A stretch of 64,000 bases of DNA from positions 878,001 through 942,000 of the forward strand of contig JAINUG010000132.1 of NCBI GenBank assembly GCA_029706075.1, written 5' to 3'. Positions 27,014 through 39,035 of this stretch are shown here, in pieces. Each line of letters starts with the position of its first letter. Position 1 is the first letter of the stretch. The position numbers and the translations under genes are program-made. The stretch comes from Aldrovandia affinis (lineage: Eukaryota > Chordata > Actinopteri > Notacanthiformes > Halosauridae). Under the pieces are notes generated by a model, which worked only from the letters and a program-made list of their open reading frames with translations, was not told where the DNA came from and searched no databases.

Positions 27014-27056
27014 TCTCTCCTCTCCCCCTCTCTCTCTCCCCTCTCTCTCTCTCTCC
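26731..27056. repeat. 326-bp polypyrimidine (CT)n tract
   Basis: Almost pure C/T on the plus strand, with CC and TT interruptions, giving Ser-Leu frames on one strand and Arg-Glu frames of up to 122 codons on the other. These are artefacts of the repeat. Long mirror-symmetric polypurine/polypyrimidine DNA can form triplexes. Confidence 0.98.
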
Positions 27057-29145
27057 TGCATTTTTAAAAAAAGTGTTCCTGCGCATTCTCAGCATGCTTT
27101 ATTAGGGCACATTTGCATGTACAAATTGCAGTGTCTCCTGCTCCATCGTGAAGTGTTCTCGCCTTTCTGTAACTTGTCTCTCTGCGCGGGGATTTTCCCT
27201 GTCAGCCTCTGTGGTGTCCTACTTATCCTCCTTCCAGTCATGCTCCACGCATCCACGGCTGTGGAAATATTAGCACATTCCGTCTTTTCTGCCAAGGATT
27301 ACTCTCCTAAGATGTTAATTTTTAATGAGAATGAATGTTACATTCCAAATCCAGGGCAGTTATCATGTGGCTCTTATTTCACTCGAAGGAACATCAAATG
27401 GCAATATGTAAAAAAAACATTTTTTTAAATTACACAAACAAAAGTGTCTCGGTTTTTAGACAGCAAGTTGGTGACTATTTCATTTTGCAAATGTTACAAA
27501 GCTCAGTTTATATTAACAATACACAAAACCAACGTGTGTCCTTCTGCATCTACAATGTGTATAAAACGTTGTGGTTTTCTGCTCCGATGCAGAGATTCAG
27601 CTCAGATGCAGTTAGACGAATGCAGTATTGGAAAGTTTAACAAAGAGGAGAGAACAACAAATATTCAATAATTCAGTCTAATATATTAAATAAACTTGTG
27701 AAGATGTCAAGATAACAAGATGGCCTGATAATGAAGCACTAGTGCTGAAACACGGTGAACCCAGGGAGACATGGGTATGGCACACAAACTCTTCAGACAT
27801 GGCTCACACTGGACTGCTCACTGTGCCACTGCACTAACCAAGACCGAGGCTTTACAAAGTCTATGAACGCAAACTTGGAGAAAATTACAAACTGGGAAAA
27901 AAATGAGAACCAAACAGCTAAATATGCAATGTGACAATGCATATTGGTTTAAATAGAATGGAACATTCGTTATTGCCATGTTACACAAGGTCATTGCAAT
28001 TTGTGAAGTCACAATGAATTTCAGATCTTTGAATAGTCACATTGCTGGTTGAGGTTGAGTCTCTGTGAGTTTGAGTCAAGAGAAACCTTCACATCGATAG
28101 TTTGCAACTATTTAAAATACCCTGTAATCCTTCTCAGGAGGATATGAATGTAATAATCTTTCCATCAAACATGGTGCCAGTCATTCTTATTGCAGTTTGC
28201 ATACCCAAGGTTATAAATAATTGTTAAAATGTTTTAAAGGTGAATACTGTATGTGTATATTTCCCCATTCTTCTAAGGATTCGGAAACTTAGAAAACTTT
28301 GTTCCTTAAAAAACTTAGAAAACTCAGGAATTTATATTTAGAAACTAACAGAGACCTGTTCTGTTTACCTGTGGAATTTGAAATTGCTGAACGTGCACAT
28401 TTGAGAAAGTGGAAAGCAGAGATAAATCAGCAAATATCTTTACTTGATGGGGGATTTCTCATTTGATGAACGACACTTGTACCTTCAGCTGTCAGCATCA
28501 TTCAGAGATTTGGAAGAAACATTTTTAAAAGTCTGAAGTGATCTTAATGTTGTCTGAGGATGAGTTTTTGTGATGAATTATATGAATTTTGGAGACAAAA
28601 CCAGCTAATATTTTAAAGAGGGCGGCTGGGTGTACAAGGGTAATTCATTGACCTCTAAGGCTAATATTTCTGACAGGACCACGTTATGGTCTGCTCTGCC
28701 CCAAAATGGCTTCACCCAGATATAGACTGCGATGGTAGATATTTTATGGCCTAAACAGTGCCAAGAGTTCTTCCCTGCTCAGGGTTTGCTTCATACATAT
28801 CCAAACCCAGCTTAAAGGTCTTGGTCTTTATAAAAATGAACACCTAAGCTCAATTCAGCATAATGCATTTAGATACAACGTCATATGGCCACACAATACA
28901 TTTGTTTTTAAATTTCCTTATCTTACAATACAATACCCTGCCCTGCCATAGCACTATCATTGGACCCATTTGACAATAAACTAGGTGTTCCTGCATTGCC
29001 CAAGCAGGAAACTTGGGTACATAGAACATCACAGAAATGCCATTGCAAATAGTTCTCAAGCAATAACGTTGCCATGGAAAACTGCAGTGGGATGAGCATG
29101 GATGAATTCTGGAACAAGTCTGATTTATTTTTTCCATGTCTGCCT
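27057..29145. other. Unique noncoding DNA, no gene seen
   Basis: No repeat family, RNA gene or convincing frame. Composition is AT-rich from 27.3 to 29.1 kb. Confidence 0.5.
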
Positions 29146-29436
29146 TCCAATTTCGATTTACCCTCCCCTCATGAGCCCGCCCTCCGTTCTCTGGGTCAAG
29201 CTATTATCCCCGAGGCTGGCAATGACCTGCCTCCTCCAGGCCGGAACTTCGCCCACCTGCTCTTTAGGAATGCTCTTACTGCTCCTCGGTGAGCTCGTGC
29301 CGACCTTCTCTCCCCCCTCCCCTGGGGCGGACAGCCAAATGTCTCCCCCGATCAGGGGCTCCCGGCCAGAGTCAGAGCGAGGCAGTTTGGTTTTTGAACC
29401 GCTACCACAATCGGTTACGCTGTTCAAGGCCCCCAC
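29146..29436 (-). repeat. SINE family B, subfamily I (copy 3)
   Basis: Reading the minus strand, a degenerate tRNA-like head near 29436 (GGTTCAAAAACC in place of box B) leads to GGCTGTCCGCCCCAGGGG and GGGGAGGGG. The sequence ends at a shortened body near CCAATTTCG. Compared with the copy at 21786-22189 the tail is incomplete, and divergence is higher. Confidence 0.75.
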
Positions 29437-30340
29437 GGTTTCCATGTCTAACATAAATAACAATATATTTGTCAGTCCTCACGAGTTGATGCAGAGAGAA
29501 GTGTTTCTTCAGACGGACAAGTTTTCACACACCACTGTCAATCCATGAAAGAAGAAGAAGAAGCCTGCAACAAAATATAAATCACTGAATGACATAAGCG
29601 ACAGTCCCGAGTTTAGAAATATTTCTAATTGTTTTTCCCATTTTTCCTCTCAATTTTAATTTGGTGCATTGTCTGTCGCTACGGTTGAGTAAGTGATCAG
29701 CACGCATTCATTCAAAGTCAATCAGCATGCTTAGAAGCTTTGCTTGAGTTAACTGGATTCAATGAGAAGGTTAATGTATCTCAATGTGATGATTGTTTAA
29801 CAAGAGGCCTGAGAAGGGCCGCTAGTGACCTCATAGTGATGGCAAGAGGTTAACTATAGGTTACAAAAGAAGTCATGGATTTCAAAGGGCCCTATGCATG
29901 AATGATTAAAGACGTGTGATATAAAAACCCCTAAAGGAACACAGGTTCTGGATCTCAGATTAAAACATTTAAACTTATGCAATACTAGAAATCAGCTCAC
30001 AGTCAATAACTTGACAGTATATCACAGTATATCTTATCTGAAATCATGAATGCAACTTTTTTTTGTTTTGTTATTAAATTAACTGTCAGTGGAAACATTA
30101 CTTTCAGCTTTCAAACTGTCAAAGTCTTGCAACTGCAACTTTGTTTTAATTATGGATACCTCAGTAGCATTATCCTCTGACAAAGTGACAATGCCAATCA
30201 AAAGCTCTGTGGGCGGTTAAACATACATGAGGCGGTTTTGCAGATTGTCACCACTCCATGTTAACATCACCCCCGCACATTTAGGGTGTGTCCAGAGAAA
30301 TCTGCTGGAACTCACAATTAAAAAGTGAAGAGTATGAAGA
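29437..30340. other. Unique AT-rich DNA, no gene seen
   Basis: A GAAGAAGAAGAAG stretch near 29550 is the only simple repeat. Confidence 0.5.
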
Positions 30341-30490
30341 CATTTTACATTTACATTTTAAGCATTTAGCAGACACTCTTATCCAGAGCAACTTATAAGA
30401 TGTGCATTAATACATGGTAAGAACAATCAAGAGATCAGTGCAGTAATACAGCGATAGACATCGTAGCTGTACCGTACCTGTAACACTGGG
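30341..30490 (-). mobile_element. L2-clade LINE 3' end or L2-tailed SINE (family C, copy 1)
   Basis: The minus strand ends with GTTGCTCTGGATAAGAG, TGTCTGCTAAATGC and an AAATGTAAATGTAAA-type tail, the 3' signature used by L2-clade reverse transcriptases. About 95 bases upstream also match the plus-strand copy at 53028-53190 (ATGTCTATCGCTGTATTACT shared exactly). No tRNA-like head is visible, so a 5'-truncated LINE 3' end is more likely than a SINE. Confidence 0.75.
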
Positions 30491-31203
30491 AAGGAGAAGG
30501 TTAGTACTTCAATCTATGACATTTTAAGTTTATTTAAAATTGTGAATTGTAGGCAGAGCACATACAAACAAAAATTATCTTGGTGTTCATCCAAGGATAC
30601 TACATAAATGTATCTCAGTCAACTATATGTCGGAATGAAATTGTTGGAATACAGTGTTCGGTGAAGCTCTGCTACAAAGACTATGCTAGTCATTATCTGG
30701 GGAGTGCACAATAGCATGGACATTGTTGAACATACTGGTAGGTCAATTATATTTAACAATGTTCATATGACCAATTATTGTTTAAGCAACCAATAAATAG
30801 CACGAGTCATACTTGTGTCTGCTAATCTTTTTTATTTTCTCCAAATGAACATTACCAGATATTATATTTTAATATGAATTCCTTGGCCATGTAGTTTCAT
30901 TTTAATAATGTTGGTTTAATAACTCATTTTTAAAAATAATTAACAATAGAACTCTTTTGGATATAAATATTTTAAGAAGGACACATGCTATTCATTTTGT
31001 GTTAATTAGCCTACTTCAATATACGTAACCCTTGCAAAATACCAAAAGACCTTTCCTTCTTTCTGTGGATTTGAGCAAATTAACATTGAAATCACTCTGC
31101 TCCTCCTTTCAAATCCAATACTAACTTCAAAGCATAAATACAGATTCCATTTAGGCTGTGTAATCTACTCACTAAACCGGTGTGTCTGTGCATGTGCGTG
31201 TGC

Positions 31204-31237
<34 letters not shown>

Positions 31238-32243
31238 ATATGTGTGTGGGTGCACATGCATGCTTTGAAGACATATAGGAGACTGAAAAACTGCTTTATT
31301 GCAGGGAGCTATGAATCTGTTGCGCCAATTCATTGTTTCAGCTTTGGATGGAAGGGGGCAGGTGTCACATCAGGGTGTCAGAAAAATTCTCAGCTGTGAG
31401 TTTACATTGCCGTTTTACATTTTAAGGTTGGAACAACATATTCAATGTAACATTTTAACATGGATTTCTGATACGCATAAAACAAATGGGACACCTCTGC
31501 AAGGCAGTGTGGCTGCACCACACGTGAACAATCATGACCATCATGGTACATTTCACCCACAAGCACAACTGAACAAAGCTACTCCTCTTTTCATTATCTT
31601 CCTTGGGTGATTACCTCTGTTCTAAGTATATACTGTGAGTATACTGCACGCTGCCAAGGGCATTGGTGGGCATGTTTTGTGTTACTGGCTCCTTCAGACA
31701 ATTGTATTATTTTCACAGAAACTTATTGGACTTCCACCACAAGTCTTTGGACTTGCATAGTGTGTACACAGCAGATAGTATGATGCGTCATTCGTTTCCA
31801 AGATACCCAAGCTTGCATTTATGCACTCCAGAGTAATAATTTGTGATTTTCGTGCATTCACCTTTTCTTTCTCCTTTGCAAATCCTACGTTCAGGCCGAC
31901 AGGCACCCGAGAAGTGTCTACACTGGCCAGTCCCGTCAGACCTCAACGCTGCGACGTGTGGACACAGAGTCCGCGCTCTCACCCACCTGATTTCCCTTCC
32001 GTGCCTCTTTGCTGCTTGAAATAAGTGTGGCTCTCAGCCGGCATTTCCCCCAGGACTCTGCCAGCGAGCTAGGTGGGTGGATCGAGCAGCTTAGCGGCTC
32101 TCCTCCCCCCTCGTTCACTCGAGTGGCATTCGCGGCACAGGATCTCCTTTATAACTAGCGGTTACAATTGCGGATCGCTGCGTATGTGGCGTTTGGCTGC
32201 AGCATTACCGCGGTGCACTTCCTGTACAGACAAAGGTAGCTCT
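30491..32243. other. Noncoding block with a (GT)n repeat
   Basis: AT-rich to 31.1 kb; (GT)n at 31196-31250. From about 31.85 to 32.24 kb the DNA is GC-richer with several CpGs and a CTTTATAACTAGCGG string at 32148. It could hold a minor promoter, but nothing decisive is visible. Confidence 0.4.
31196..31250. repeat. (GT)n microsatellite
   Basis: A GT dinucleotide run with a CATA interruption near the 3' end. Confidence 0.95.
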
Positions 32244-32396
32244 GGGCCCATAATTCGTAACGCAACTTGGATTAGGAGTGCTGATCTTGCATCAGTTTTG
32301 CCGTTGAGCTCATAATGAAAAGGTGGGCATATGGACGGGGGAAACCTGATCCTAGATCAGCACTCCTACTGTGAGACTCTGTATCAGTATGGGCCC
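32244..32396. mobile_element. Palindromic MITE (family P, copy 2)
   Basis: Bounded by GGGCCCATAATTCGTAA and its inverted partner CAGTATGGGCCC. The inner arms AGGAGTGCTGATC and GATCAGCACTCCT are complementary. It is the same length and layout as the copy at 18109-18261. The two copies differ at many positions, so neither is very recent. Confidence 0.8.
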
Positions 32397-32856
32397 TGGC
32401 ATTCCCTGCTCTGCATGCACCCCTCCAGTTTTAATGACCTAGTCTGGTGCCCTTGCCATTCACTTACAGCTCTGTTTTCAAGATGCAGTGTAGTCTTACA
32501 GCTGCCTCACTGCTTGGACCGAGTTTAGGTTGCGCCTGTCCCTCCCAAGAGGAAGCCAGCTCGGTGGATTGGGAGATATGAATTTTCTTTCCTCCTCATA
32601 TTGTGGGCATCAGACACAGAGTTGAGCATTCCCATTTGTATGTGCGTCCACGTGGGAGACCAGCTGGAAGTTAACTCTTGGAATGAGATCTCCCCCATCG
32701 CTGAAAGCAGACTTCTAACAAACTGATTATCCCAGTAGTGTCGTAGGCCCTTGGCACAGTGGAGCTCTGCTTCCAGGCATATAAATGTATATGTGTACAG
32801 GCAGCTCTGTGAAACTCCCTGCAGGGAATCTTGCACTGAGCAACCTGGACTCAAAC

Positions 32857-32868
32857 GCCACCTGGTGG
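32857..32868 (-). promoter_or_regulatory. CTCF-like core motif
   Basis: GCCACCTGGTGG fits the reverse CTCF core at all 12 positions. Same orientation as the motif at 8984. Confidence 0.4.
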
Positions 32869-34568
32869 CTGTCTACAATCTGAGTTTTCTTTTCTTTTTT
32901 ATTGCACATTGAATTCATTTATGATTGCCCCACATTCTAGCTATTTGTTGATTTTATTTAACCATTGTTTTTGAGTAATTGTAAATTCTTCTTCTTATTA
33001 TTATTTATAATAAAAGAAAAAGAAAAAGAAAAAAATAGTAATAATAGTAATAATTATATATACATAGAGAATAATGTATTTATAAATTAAAATGTGAATA
33101 TTAAAATATATGTAGCATATTTTACACTGTCAAGAAGAGCTCACTCTGTGGCACAGGGACAGCATAGGCTCATGCAACTGAGGCATCGGGTGAACGCCCT
33201 CCATTTGGTTTGTTGCTTCAGTGAGCGCCTTGTTTGACCCTACCCGCCCTCCATAGTTCTATGTTTGGTTCAGTATCATATAACGTCTCCTACTGAGTGC
33301 TGCCAGTTGCGGGCTGGGTTTCACAATGACAATTTATTTCCGGTAACGCTGAAGCAGCAGGATGCCCAGGTTAGAGAATGAGAGGATTGAGGCCTCCTCA
33401 AGGTGGTCGGGCCTGGCTGGCTGGCAGTGGAACAACTTTTATCCCCTACACTGGGCCCCTCCCTGCCCATCCCAGAAATAAAATCATTTTGTGAAATAGT
33501 CCCCAGTGTAGCAGATGCCAGACACTGAGGTTAGGAAGTATAGCCAATATAGAACCTACTCCATGAACGTTATCAGTTATGACTCATGTCGTAACTGAGT
33601 ATGTCACCCAATGCTTCCTGCACACACCCTCTTGAAAGGTTGAGATATTTTTAATGAGACCTTTTGACGCTTTTAATAAATGACCTTTGCTCCTTTTTCC
33701 TGACACCTGTCAGGTAAAAAATAATTGTAGGCCAGAACACAAAACTTGCATTGTGCAAGACTCGGTCCAAACCGTACCGAGGCAGCGCGGTTCCTGTGCA
33801 TATGACTGACCGGGACAGTCAGTTATCCATACAGTACTCACGCAATACCACTTTCCTGTACAGTAAGTGGGGTTGAGAAGGTTCGACTGTTAGCGAGAGC
33901 GCAGACTGTTGAGGATATTATCCTGTGCCGCATGACTAGGGGCTTATATCAGCCCACCTGGTGCTGGGGGGGTGAACCTCCCGCCCTTTCCCATCACGGC
34001 CGCGCCAGTTCCACCACGGCACGGGACGGCCTCACTGTGATCTCATCTGTCAACAGCCACTTTCGTACGGGGAGGATATTAGAGAGGAGGATATTAGAGA
34101 GGAATAGGGCTCGGCGAGAGACATTTGATGGGCTGCCTACAGTTACAGCGCAGATGTGTGGATGTGTACAGACGCCGTGCGCAGCCATTGCCTGCATATT
34201 TGCCACAGCGGATGCTTTCATTGCTCTGCTCACACTCCTGGTGTTTAATTGTGTCATTAATGTCCTTAAGGCACGGAGGCGGTACTGCTAACAAAACTGA
34301 AAACATACAGAAAGTCAAGTCGGAGCGCCTCAGCACCCTTACTTGACCTGTGTTGTGACAATGCTTTCCAACACGTAGGCCTACCACTTTTTCGGAATCT
34401 GAAAATATGGCAAGCACGGCTTTTAGTTTCTGTGAAATATATTGATGAAGGTTTAATAACTTGGCATCCTTTTGATCGATAGTTTTTTGCAGGTCGAATT
34501 TGAGAATTGTATTTTACAGATGCACAGAGAGTATACGCCTTTTGCGTGTGAGTAACTTGGTCTGTGCA
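32869..34568. other. Noncoding DNA with small simple repeats
   Basis: An A-rich (AAAAG)n stretch lies at 33012-33036 and a two-copy duplication of GAGGATATTAGAGAG at 34073-34104. 33.75-34.3 kb is GC-richer with frames of about 60-119 codons open on both strands and no recognisable domain. No gene is supported. Confidence 0.4.
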
Positions 34569-35010
34569 GGACCGCTGCCAGGAACACTGGGCCCCTTTAA
34601 GAGATATGACACCGGGCCCCACTAGCCTACTGATGACATTGATAATCTAACGATATCAGAACAGTGTTTGTGCTTCTGCAAGCCTCTTGTCTAGCCTGGT
34701 CAGTGGGCTGTTTCTGGTTGACTTCGACATCTCATGGTTATTTAGTTGTACTACAGTATTTTGGCTCTTGCTGGCTCAGTCACAAACAGGAGCTGCTGTT
34801 GTTGGCAAACATGTCAAAATGACTGGAGCTATGGATTGAACATGGACATATTGTACATGTGAAGAAAGAGGACAAAGTAAGGGTCCCACAGACCTTATCT
34901 TTATGAATTCATACATAAAGTAGGCTACAGCATCATTAGCATTATTTAGATATATCTATTACAATAATGACAATGATGCTGTACTTTATCTATGAATTTT
35001 AAGTTTGCTA
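34569..35010 (+). repeat. Interspersed repeat E, copy 2 (class not assigned)
   Basis: Homologous to 12487-12945 through most of its length. The 3' part has an inverted repeat of about 21 bases per arm with two mismatches (TACAGCATCATTAGC at 34929 against its complement near 34990). The equivalent region of copy 1 is also a hairpin, so the hairpin is an original part of the family. Confidence 0.7.
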
Positions 35011-37442
35011 TGTGTAAATTAGCAATGCATGTCATGAGCTAGCTAAACATTGGTGGGGAGGGAATACAAAGAGCAGTAGATAGCTAGCTAACAGTATAAT
35101 TACATATATAATTATATTTGTTACTGGAAAGCTATTAATGAATCACCTAAAGTATAGCTAGCTGGCTAGGTAACGCAAAATCGCAAAAAAAACAATCCTT
35201 TAGCAAATCTGGCCCTGAGAGTCTGAGGCTATTGTAGTTATTTCTGTGGTAGACGCTGAAAGTGCCTGTGATGCCAGAGGGAGTGGAGGGAGTAGTAAAG
35301 AGGGCTGCTCCTCTCCTCCCCTTTGTCTGCTGTCAGGTGCTATTCCCTCCCAAAGCTGGGGGCCTACAGGGCCTTTGACGGTGGCGGCATCACACACTCA
35401 CATGAGGCTGATCAGTAATCAGCTCAGGAGTTGCCTACTGCCTTCATTAGGCCTTCTACAAAAGCACAGCCTGTCATGCCTGCAGGAGCACGTTGGTTTT
35501 ACACTCATCTGTACAGTTTTAAGTTTGACTTTGTTTCTGGGCCTTCCTGCTTTGTTTTGGCTTTGACTGCCATGAGAAGGGAGAGAACGAAGACGAAGTT
35601 AATGAAAAATGACAGAAGAATATAAAACCACAGAGTAGAATGGCATAGATAGACAGATGGCTCCCTTTTAGTTCTCTTTTTTTGTGTGAATTATACTCAT
35701 TTTATAAAATGGGGTTGGCCATTTGTCTCTCCTGATTTCTTCTCTTCCCCTCAGCCTCCTGAAATGGTGTGGCATAATGGTGTATAACCCACGGCCACGT
35801 GAAACGTAACCTTTCCACATGCAGATACCATCCTGTACACGTAAATCCAGGAATTTAAGAACACAATGGCAACCGTCTGACCAATAATTAGTATGCATAC
35901 TGACAGAGCAGTCTAAGACTAAGAGTCCAGCTGAGAGAAGAATAAATGATTTGTAATGCAAAGATAAAAACGAAGCATTAGTACAGAATCCCCAAAGGGT
36001 TCTAGAGTCAAGACTGATAAAAATACCAGAGATCAAAAAGTTCTTATTTTCTAGCAGCTGCTGCTGCTGCTATGATGGAGATTAAATTAAATGCTAGCTA
36101 CAGTATATTTAAAGTGTGTACGCAGGAGATGTATGTCTCCAGTTACATATTTGATTGGTTAAAATATGTTAACTCTTAGCAACCTCATCTCATCTCGTAT
36201 ACGTGCACACTCAGATGTCCGGACTCCACATTGTTACAGTGGAAAACGTCCCTCAGGGCCTCTTCTCTTAGAATTCGATGAGCTTGGCTGCGGGTGCCAA
36301 TTTTCATCCGTGCAGTTCCAGATAAGGCCAGAATAAGACCCCACTGTGAGGTCAGGTGATAGGGATCATCGTTTTAGGCATGAAGGCCCAACTGAGTGAA
36401 CAACTTGGCAATAACAAAACTATAGTTACATACGGAACCAGGCGTTTTCTCCCCCCAAACAGAGTTTTGCGAAACATGTCGAGGTTCCAATTTCTCAAAT
36501 GACTGGACAAATAGATAACTGTGGTACATAATATCATAGTAATATGGCATAAAATAAAATGATGCAACATAATTGTGAAGAAAAACAATATTAAATATAT
36601 TTGTGTTATCTGCCTGTTATTTTGAAATGGAAAGTTTGTTGTGGCACTGCCTGTAACGCTCTCAGATGCCGCAGAGGCAGCCGGCCTGTCAGGATTTAAC
36701 AGGCTAATAAAAGTGACATAAGAGCCTTTTCAGCGTTTTTCTGTCTTTGACTTGCTAGAACTAGCACAGCAGCTCGGAAAACTTCTAGCAGGTTAGCATC
36801 TCCAAAGGCAGCGGTGATGAACAGCAGCACTCTGATACCTGCAATCTGCTGGCATCAGCCTCTAGCTCAGTGCTCCAGCTCCAGCGCGATAGTGACAGTA
36901 GCTTAGCTGGCAGATTTCACTTGCTTTACTCGCTGAGAAGCTGAATAATGTCGAAATACAGCAAGCTACATGGGTTAAAGTTTCCCGTCACTGAGACATA
37001 TTCCCATCCTCTCAGTCTCTGCTTCACACCAGAGTGGGTCACATCACCAACAGGGTGATTATTTGTGATTATTTGATCATTTGCGTAATTATTTATAAAC
37101 CGGTGACTTTACATTATCTCTTACTTCATAACCTCCTCATTAGTCTCTCTGAACCAATCGGAATTGAGCATTCATCCAAGCCGCGATCTAATGGCACACA
37201 TATTTATTTTTGTATTGGTTTGTCATTGATGTGTCTTTTAGATTGTTATTTAAGTTTCTATTGATTAGTAATTGACTTGCCTATTGGTTTCATTGTTATG
37301 TATATTGGTATACATTTTAAGGTTAAAAAAGTCATTGTGTAGTCTACACATAATTTGCAGGAAAAGTACAAAAGGTTATACAATCGGTGTTGTGGCTGAG
37401 CAGAGAGCTGTTTACATGAAAACTGAATTTTGCTGCTTCCTT
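35011..37442. other. Noncoding DNA, no gene supported
   Basis: 35200-35400 is GC-richer and open on both strands, but no protein family is recognisable. A short (CTG)n stands at about 36058-36070. 36.3-37.3 kb is AT-rich and featureless. Confidence 0.4.
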
Positions 37443-37700
37443 TTTTCGTTTTTTTAGTTTCCATTTTCATCCCAGAAATGTTGGCAGGTCTACAGAGACA
37501 GAGATGCATCAGGATGACATGCTGACCCTGGTCCACAATGAAATCGGTCACTGCAGGGTTACGCTCAATGTTCCAGTTCATGATTTTGACACATTTTCTG
37601 GAGATTTCTATATTGTTGAGTCTTTGAAGTGCCTTCAGTCTTATTCTCCGCGAGAATCCTCTCTGAAAGAGTATCCCCCTGATTTTAATCCACTCTGACC
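37443..37700 (+). other. Unidentified exon-like or conserved segment
   Basis: A T-rich run ending TTTTTTTAG at 37457 looks like a splice acceptor. It is followed by an open plus-strand frame of about 80 codons (37459-37698) containing MHQDDMLTLVHNEIGHCRV, ending at a stop. The minus strand is also open here for 149 codons (37258-37707). I recognise no protein on either strand. A terminal exon, a decayed element ORF and a conserved noncoding element all remain possible. Confidence 0.25.
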
Positions 37701-37815
37701 AGACCAACAGAGCACAGAATATACTCTTTATTCACTTATAACTATTCCAGGGGCAGCCTTTGGTGCACTGCTGTCTTGATTTTTCTCAAAACAACAGTTT
37801 TATCTAATCATTTTT

Positions 37816-37832
37816 TGTTGTTGTTGTTGTTG
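37816..37832. repeat. (TTG)n microsatellite
   Basis: Five or six TTG units. Confidence 0.85.
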
Positions 37833-37865
37833 AAAGTGCACTCTTGTGCGGTTTATTTGTATATC

Positions 37866-37970
37866 TGTGAGGCAGTGGGAGCTGCAGATGTGAGGGCGTT
37901 CCTGCGCAGCCTGGCTGGGAAGGATGGCGGCCCAATCGAGGCCCTGAGTGGTGCCAACAACCGAAGACGA
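37866..37970 (+). other. Short coding-like GC-rich stretch of unknown nature
   Basis: The plus frame reads AVGAADVRAFLRSLAGKDGG and onward, with a protein-like residue mix, directly before a SINE head. There is an AG (GAGGCAG) upstream, but its polypyrimidine tract is weak. It may be a conserved exon, a pseudogene scrap or chance. I cannot assign it. Confidence 0.2.
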
Positions 37971-38312
37971 GGGGCGGTGGATAGCGTAGCTCGCCTAACG
38001 CGTCGTATCTTGGCTGGTCCGATACGAGTGCGGCTGCCTATCAGGGACATGGTTTGGAACCGGTCTCTGCCAGACCGGCCCTGGCCATTAGGCATTCGGC
38101 TGTCCACCCCAGGGGGAGGGGGAGGGTAAGGGAGCTCATCGAGGAGCAGGAAGGGCGTCCGTGGTCGGGTTCCGTCTCAGAGGAGGCCGATCTACCGGCC
38201 CGGGAAAAAGTGTCGGAGCGTCTCGGAGGACGGGCTGGCGGACTCGTGAGGGAGGGCGAATTGAGACAAATAGAGGGTGTAATTAGCAACCAAACTATAA
38301 AGAAACTATAAA
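37971..38312 (+). repeat. SINE family B, subfamily I, full-length (copy 4)
   Basis: The head starts GGCGGTGGATAGCGTAGC and has a degenerate box B (GGTTTGGAACC). The core is GGCTGTCCACCCCAGGG with GGAGGGGGAGGG, and the tail is GGGTGTAATTAGCAACC followed by an A-rich end. It is homologous to the minus-strand copies at 21786-22189 and 29146-29436. The frames that cross it on both strands are not genes. Confidence 0.85.
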
Positions 38313-39035
38313 TATATACAGTATATTTTTAAAGAAGCAAAGAGAGGGATCGGCCCTTGGACTCGGCTCTCCCCAGGCCCCATGCCTGCAGCACGGTCCC
38401 CTATAACTCGGCAGCAGGCACTTTGCTAATCAGCACAGCTCCTGCGAAGGCCGGCATCGCCTCCACCTTCACATCCCCCTCCAAAGCCAAGTCACTGTAC
38501 GCTGCTGGCTCTCCCCTTCACGGCGCTCCTGTCTGTTTTGTTTTTGTTAAGGATGAGGCCGTCTCTGCCCCTGTTTTCATTCAGCCTCCGGTTCAGATGG
38601 AAGCCTGCCAGCAGCACCCGGCGCGCCCACTCACTGCCTGCTTCCAGGCGCTTTGAAGTTCTGAACTTTCTTATTTCTTCTGTACTGCTTCAGTTCCCAG
38701 CCACGCACGAAACATCACCTTGTTGGCCTGCGCATCGCCCGGTCTCCGCTCTTGTTTAAAGTCTCTCACTCACTGCGGCTTCACACCTTGTTATGCCCGA
38801 GCCTGCAACTCTGAATGCAAAATGGATTTTGTTCAGCTATGTGGTTGGCCTGAATATCAACTATAATACATTGTCCACAGTGCTTTACATCAAGAGTTTG
38901 AGGGTAAGGTCAAATTATAGGGCAAATGCCAGTGCACAGTAGCGTAGTAACTGAGAACGCTGGGGGTGTTATGCGGAACCGTGATCTAGACACAAACCCC
39001 CCATGGAGAAATAATTAAAGTACAGTAGGCTCCGT
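38313..39035. other. GC-rich then unique DNA, no gene confirmed
   Basis: 38340-38760 is open on the plus strand for about 99 codons (38357-38656) with an Ala/Ser/Pro-rich composition and no domain that I know. No firm splice pair was found. The remainder is unremarkable. Confidence 0.35.

Noticed and set aside
26699-27095. Arg/Glu- and Ser/Leu-rich frames up to 122 codons
   Set aside because: They are translations of the CT tract.
37776-38311. 117- and 85-codon frames on both strands
   Set aside because: Most of each frame lies in the SINE at 37971-38312; only the short upstream stretch 37866-37970 is kept as an observation.
38357-38656. 99-codon Ala/Ser-rich plus frame
   Set aside because: No domain, splice pair or start context beyond chance; left as unassigned GC-rich DNA.
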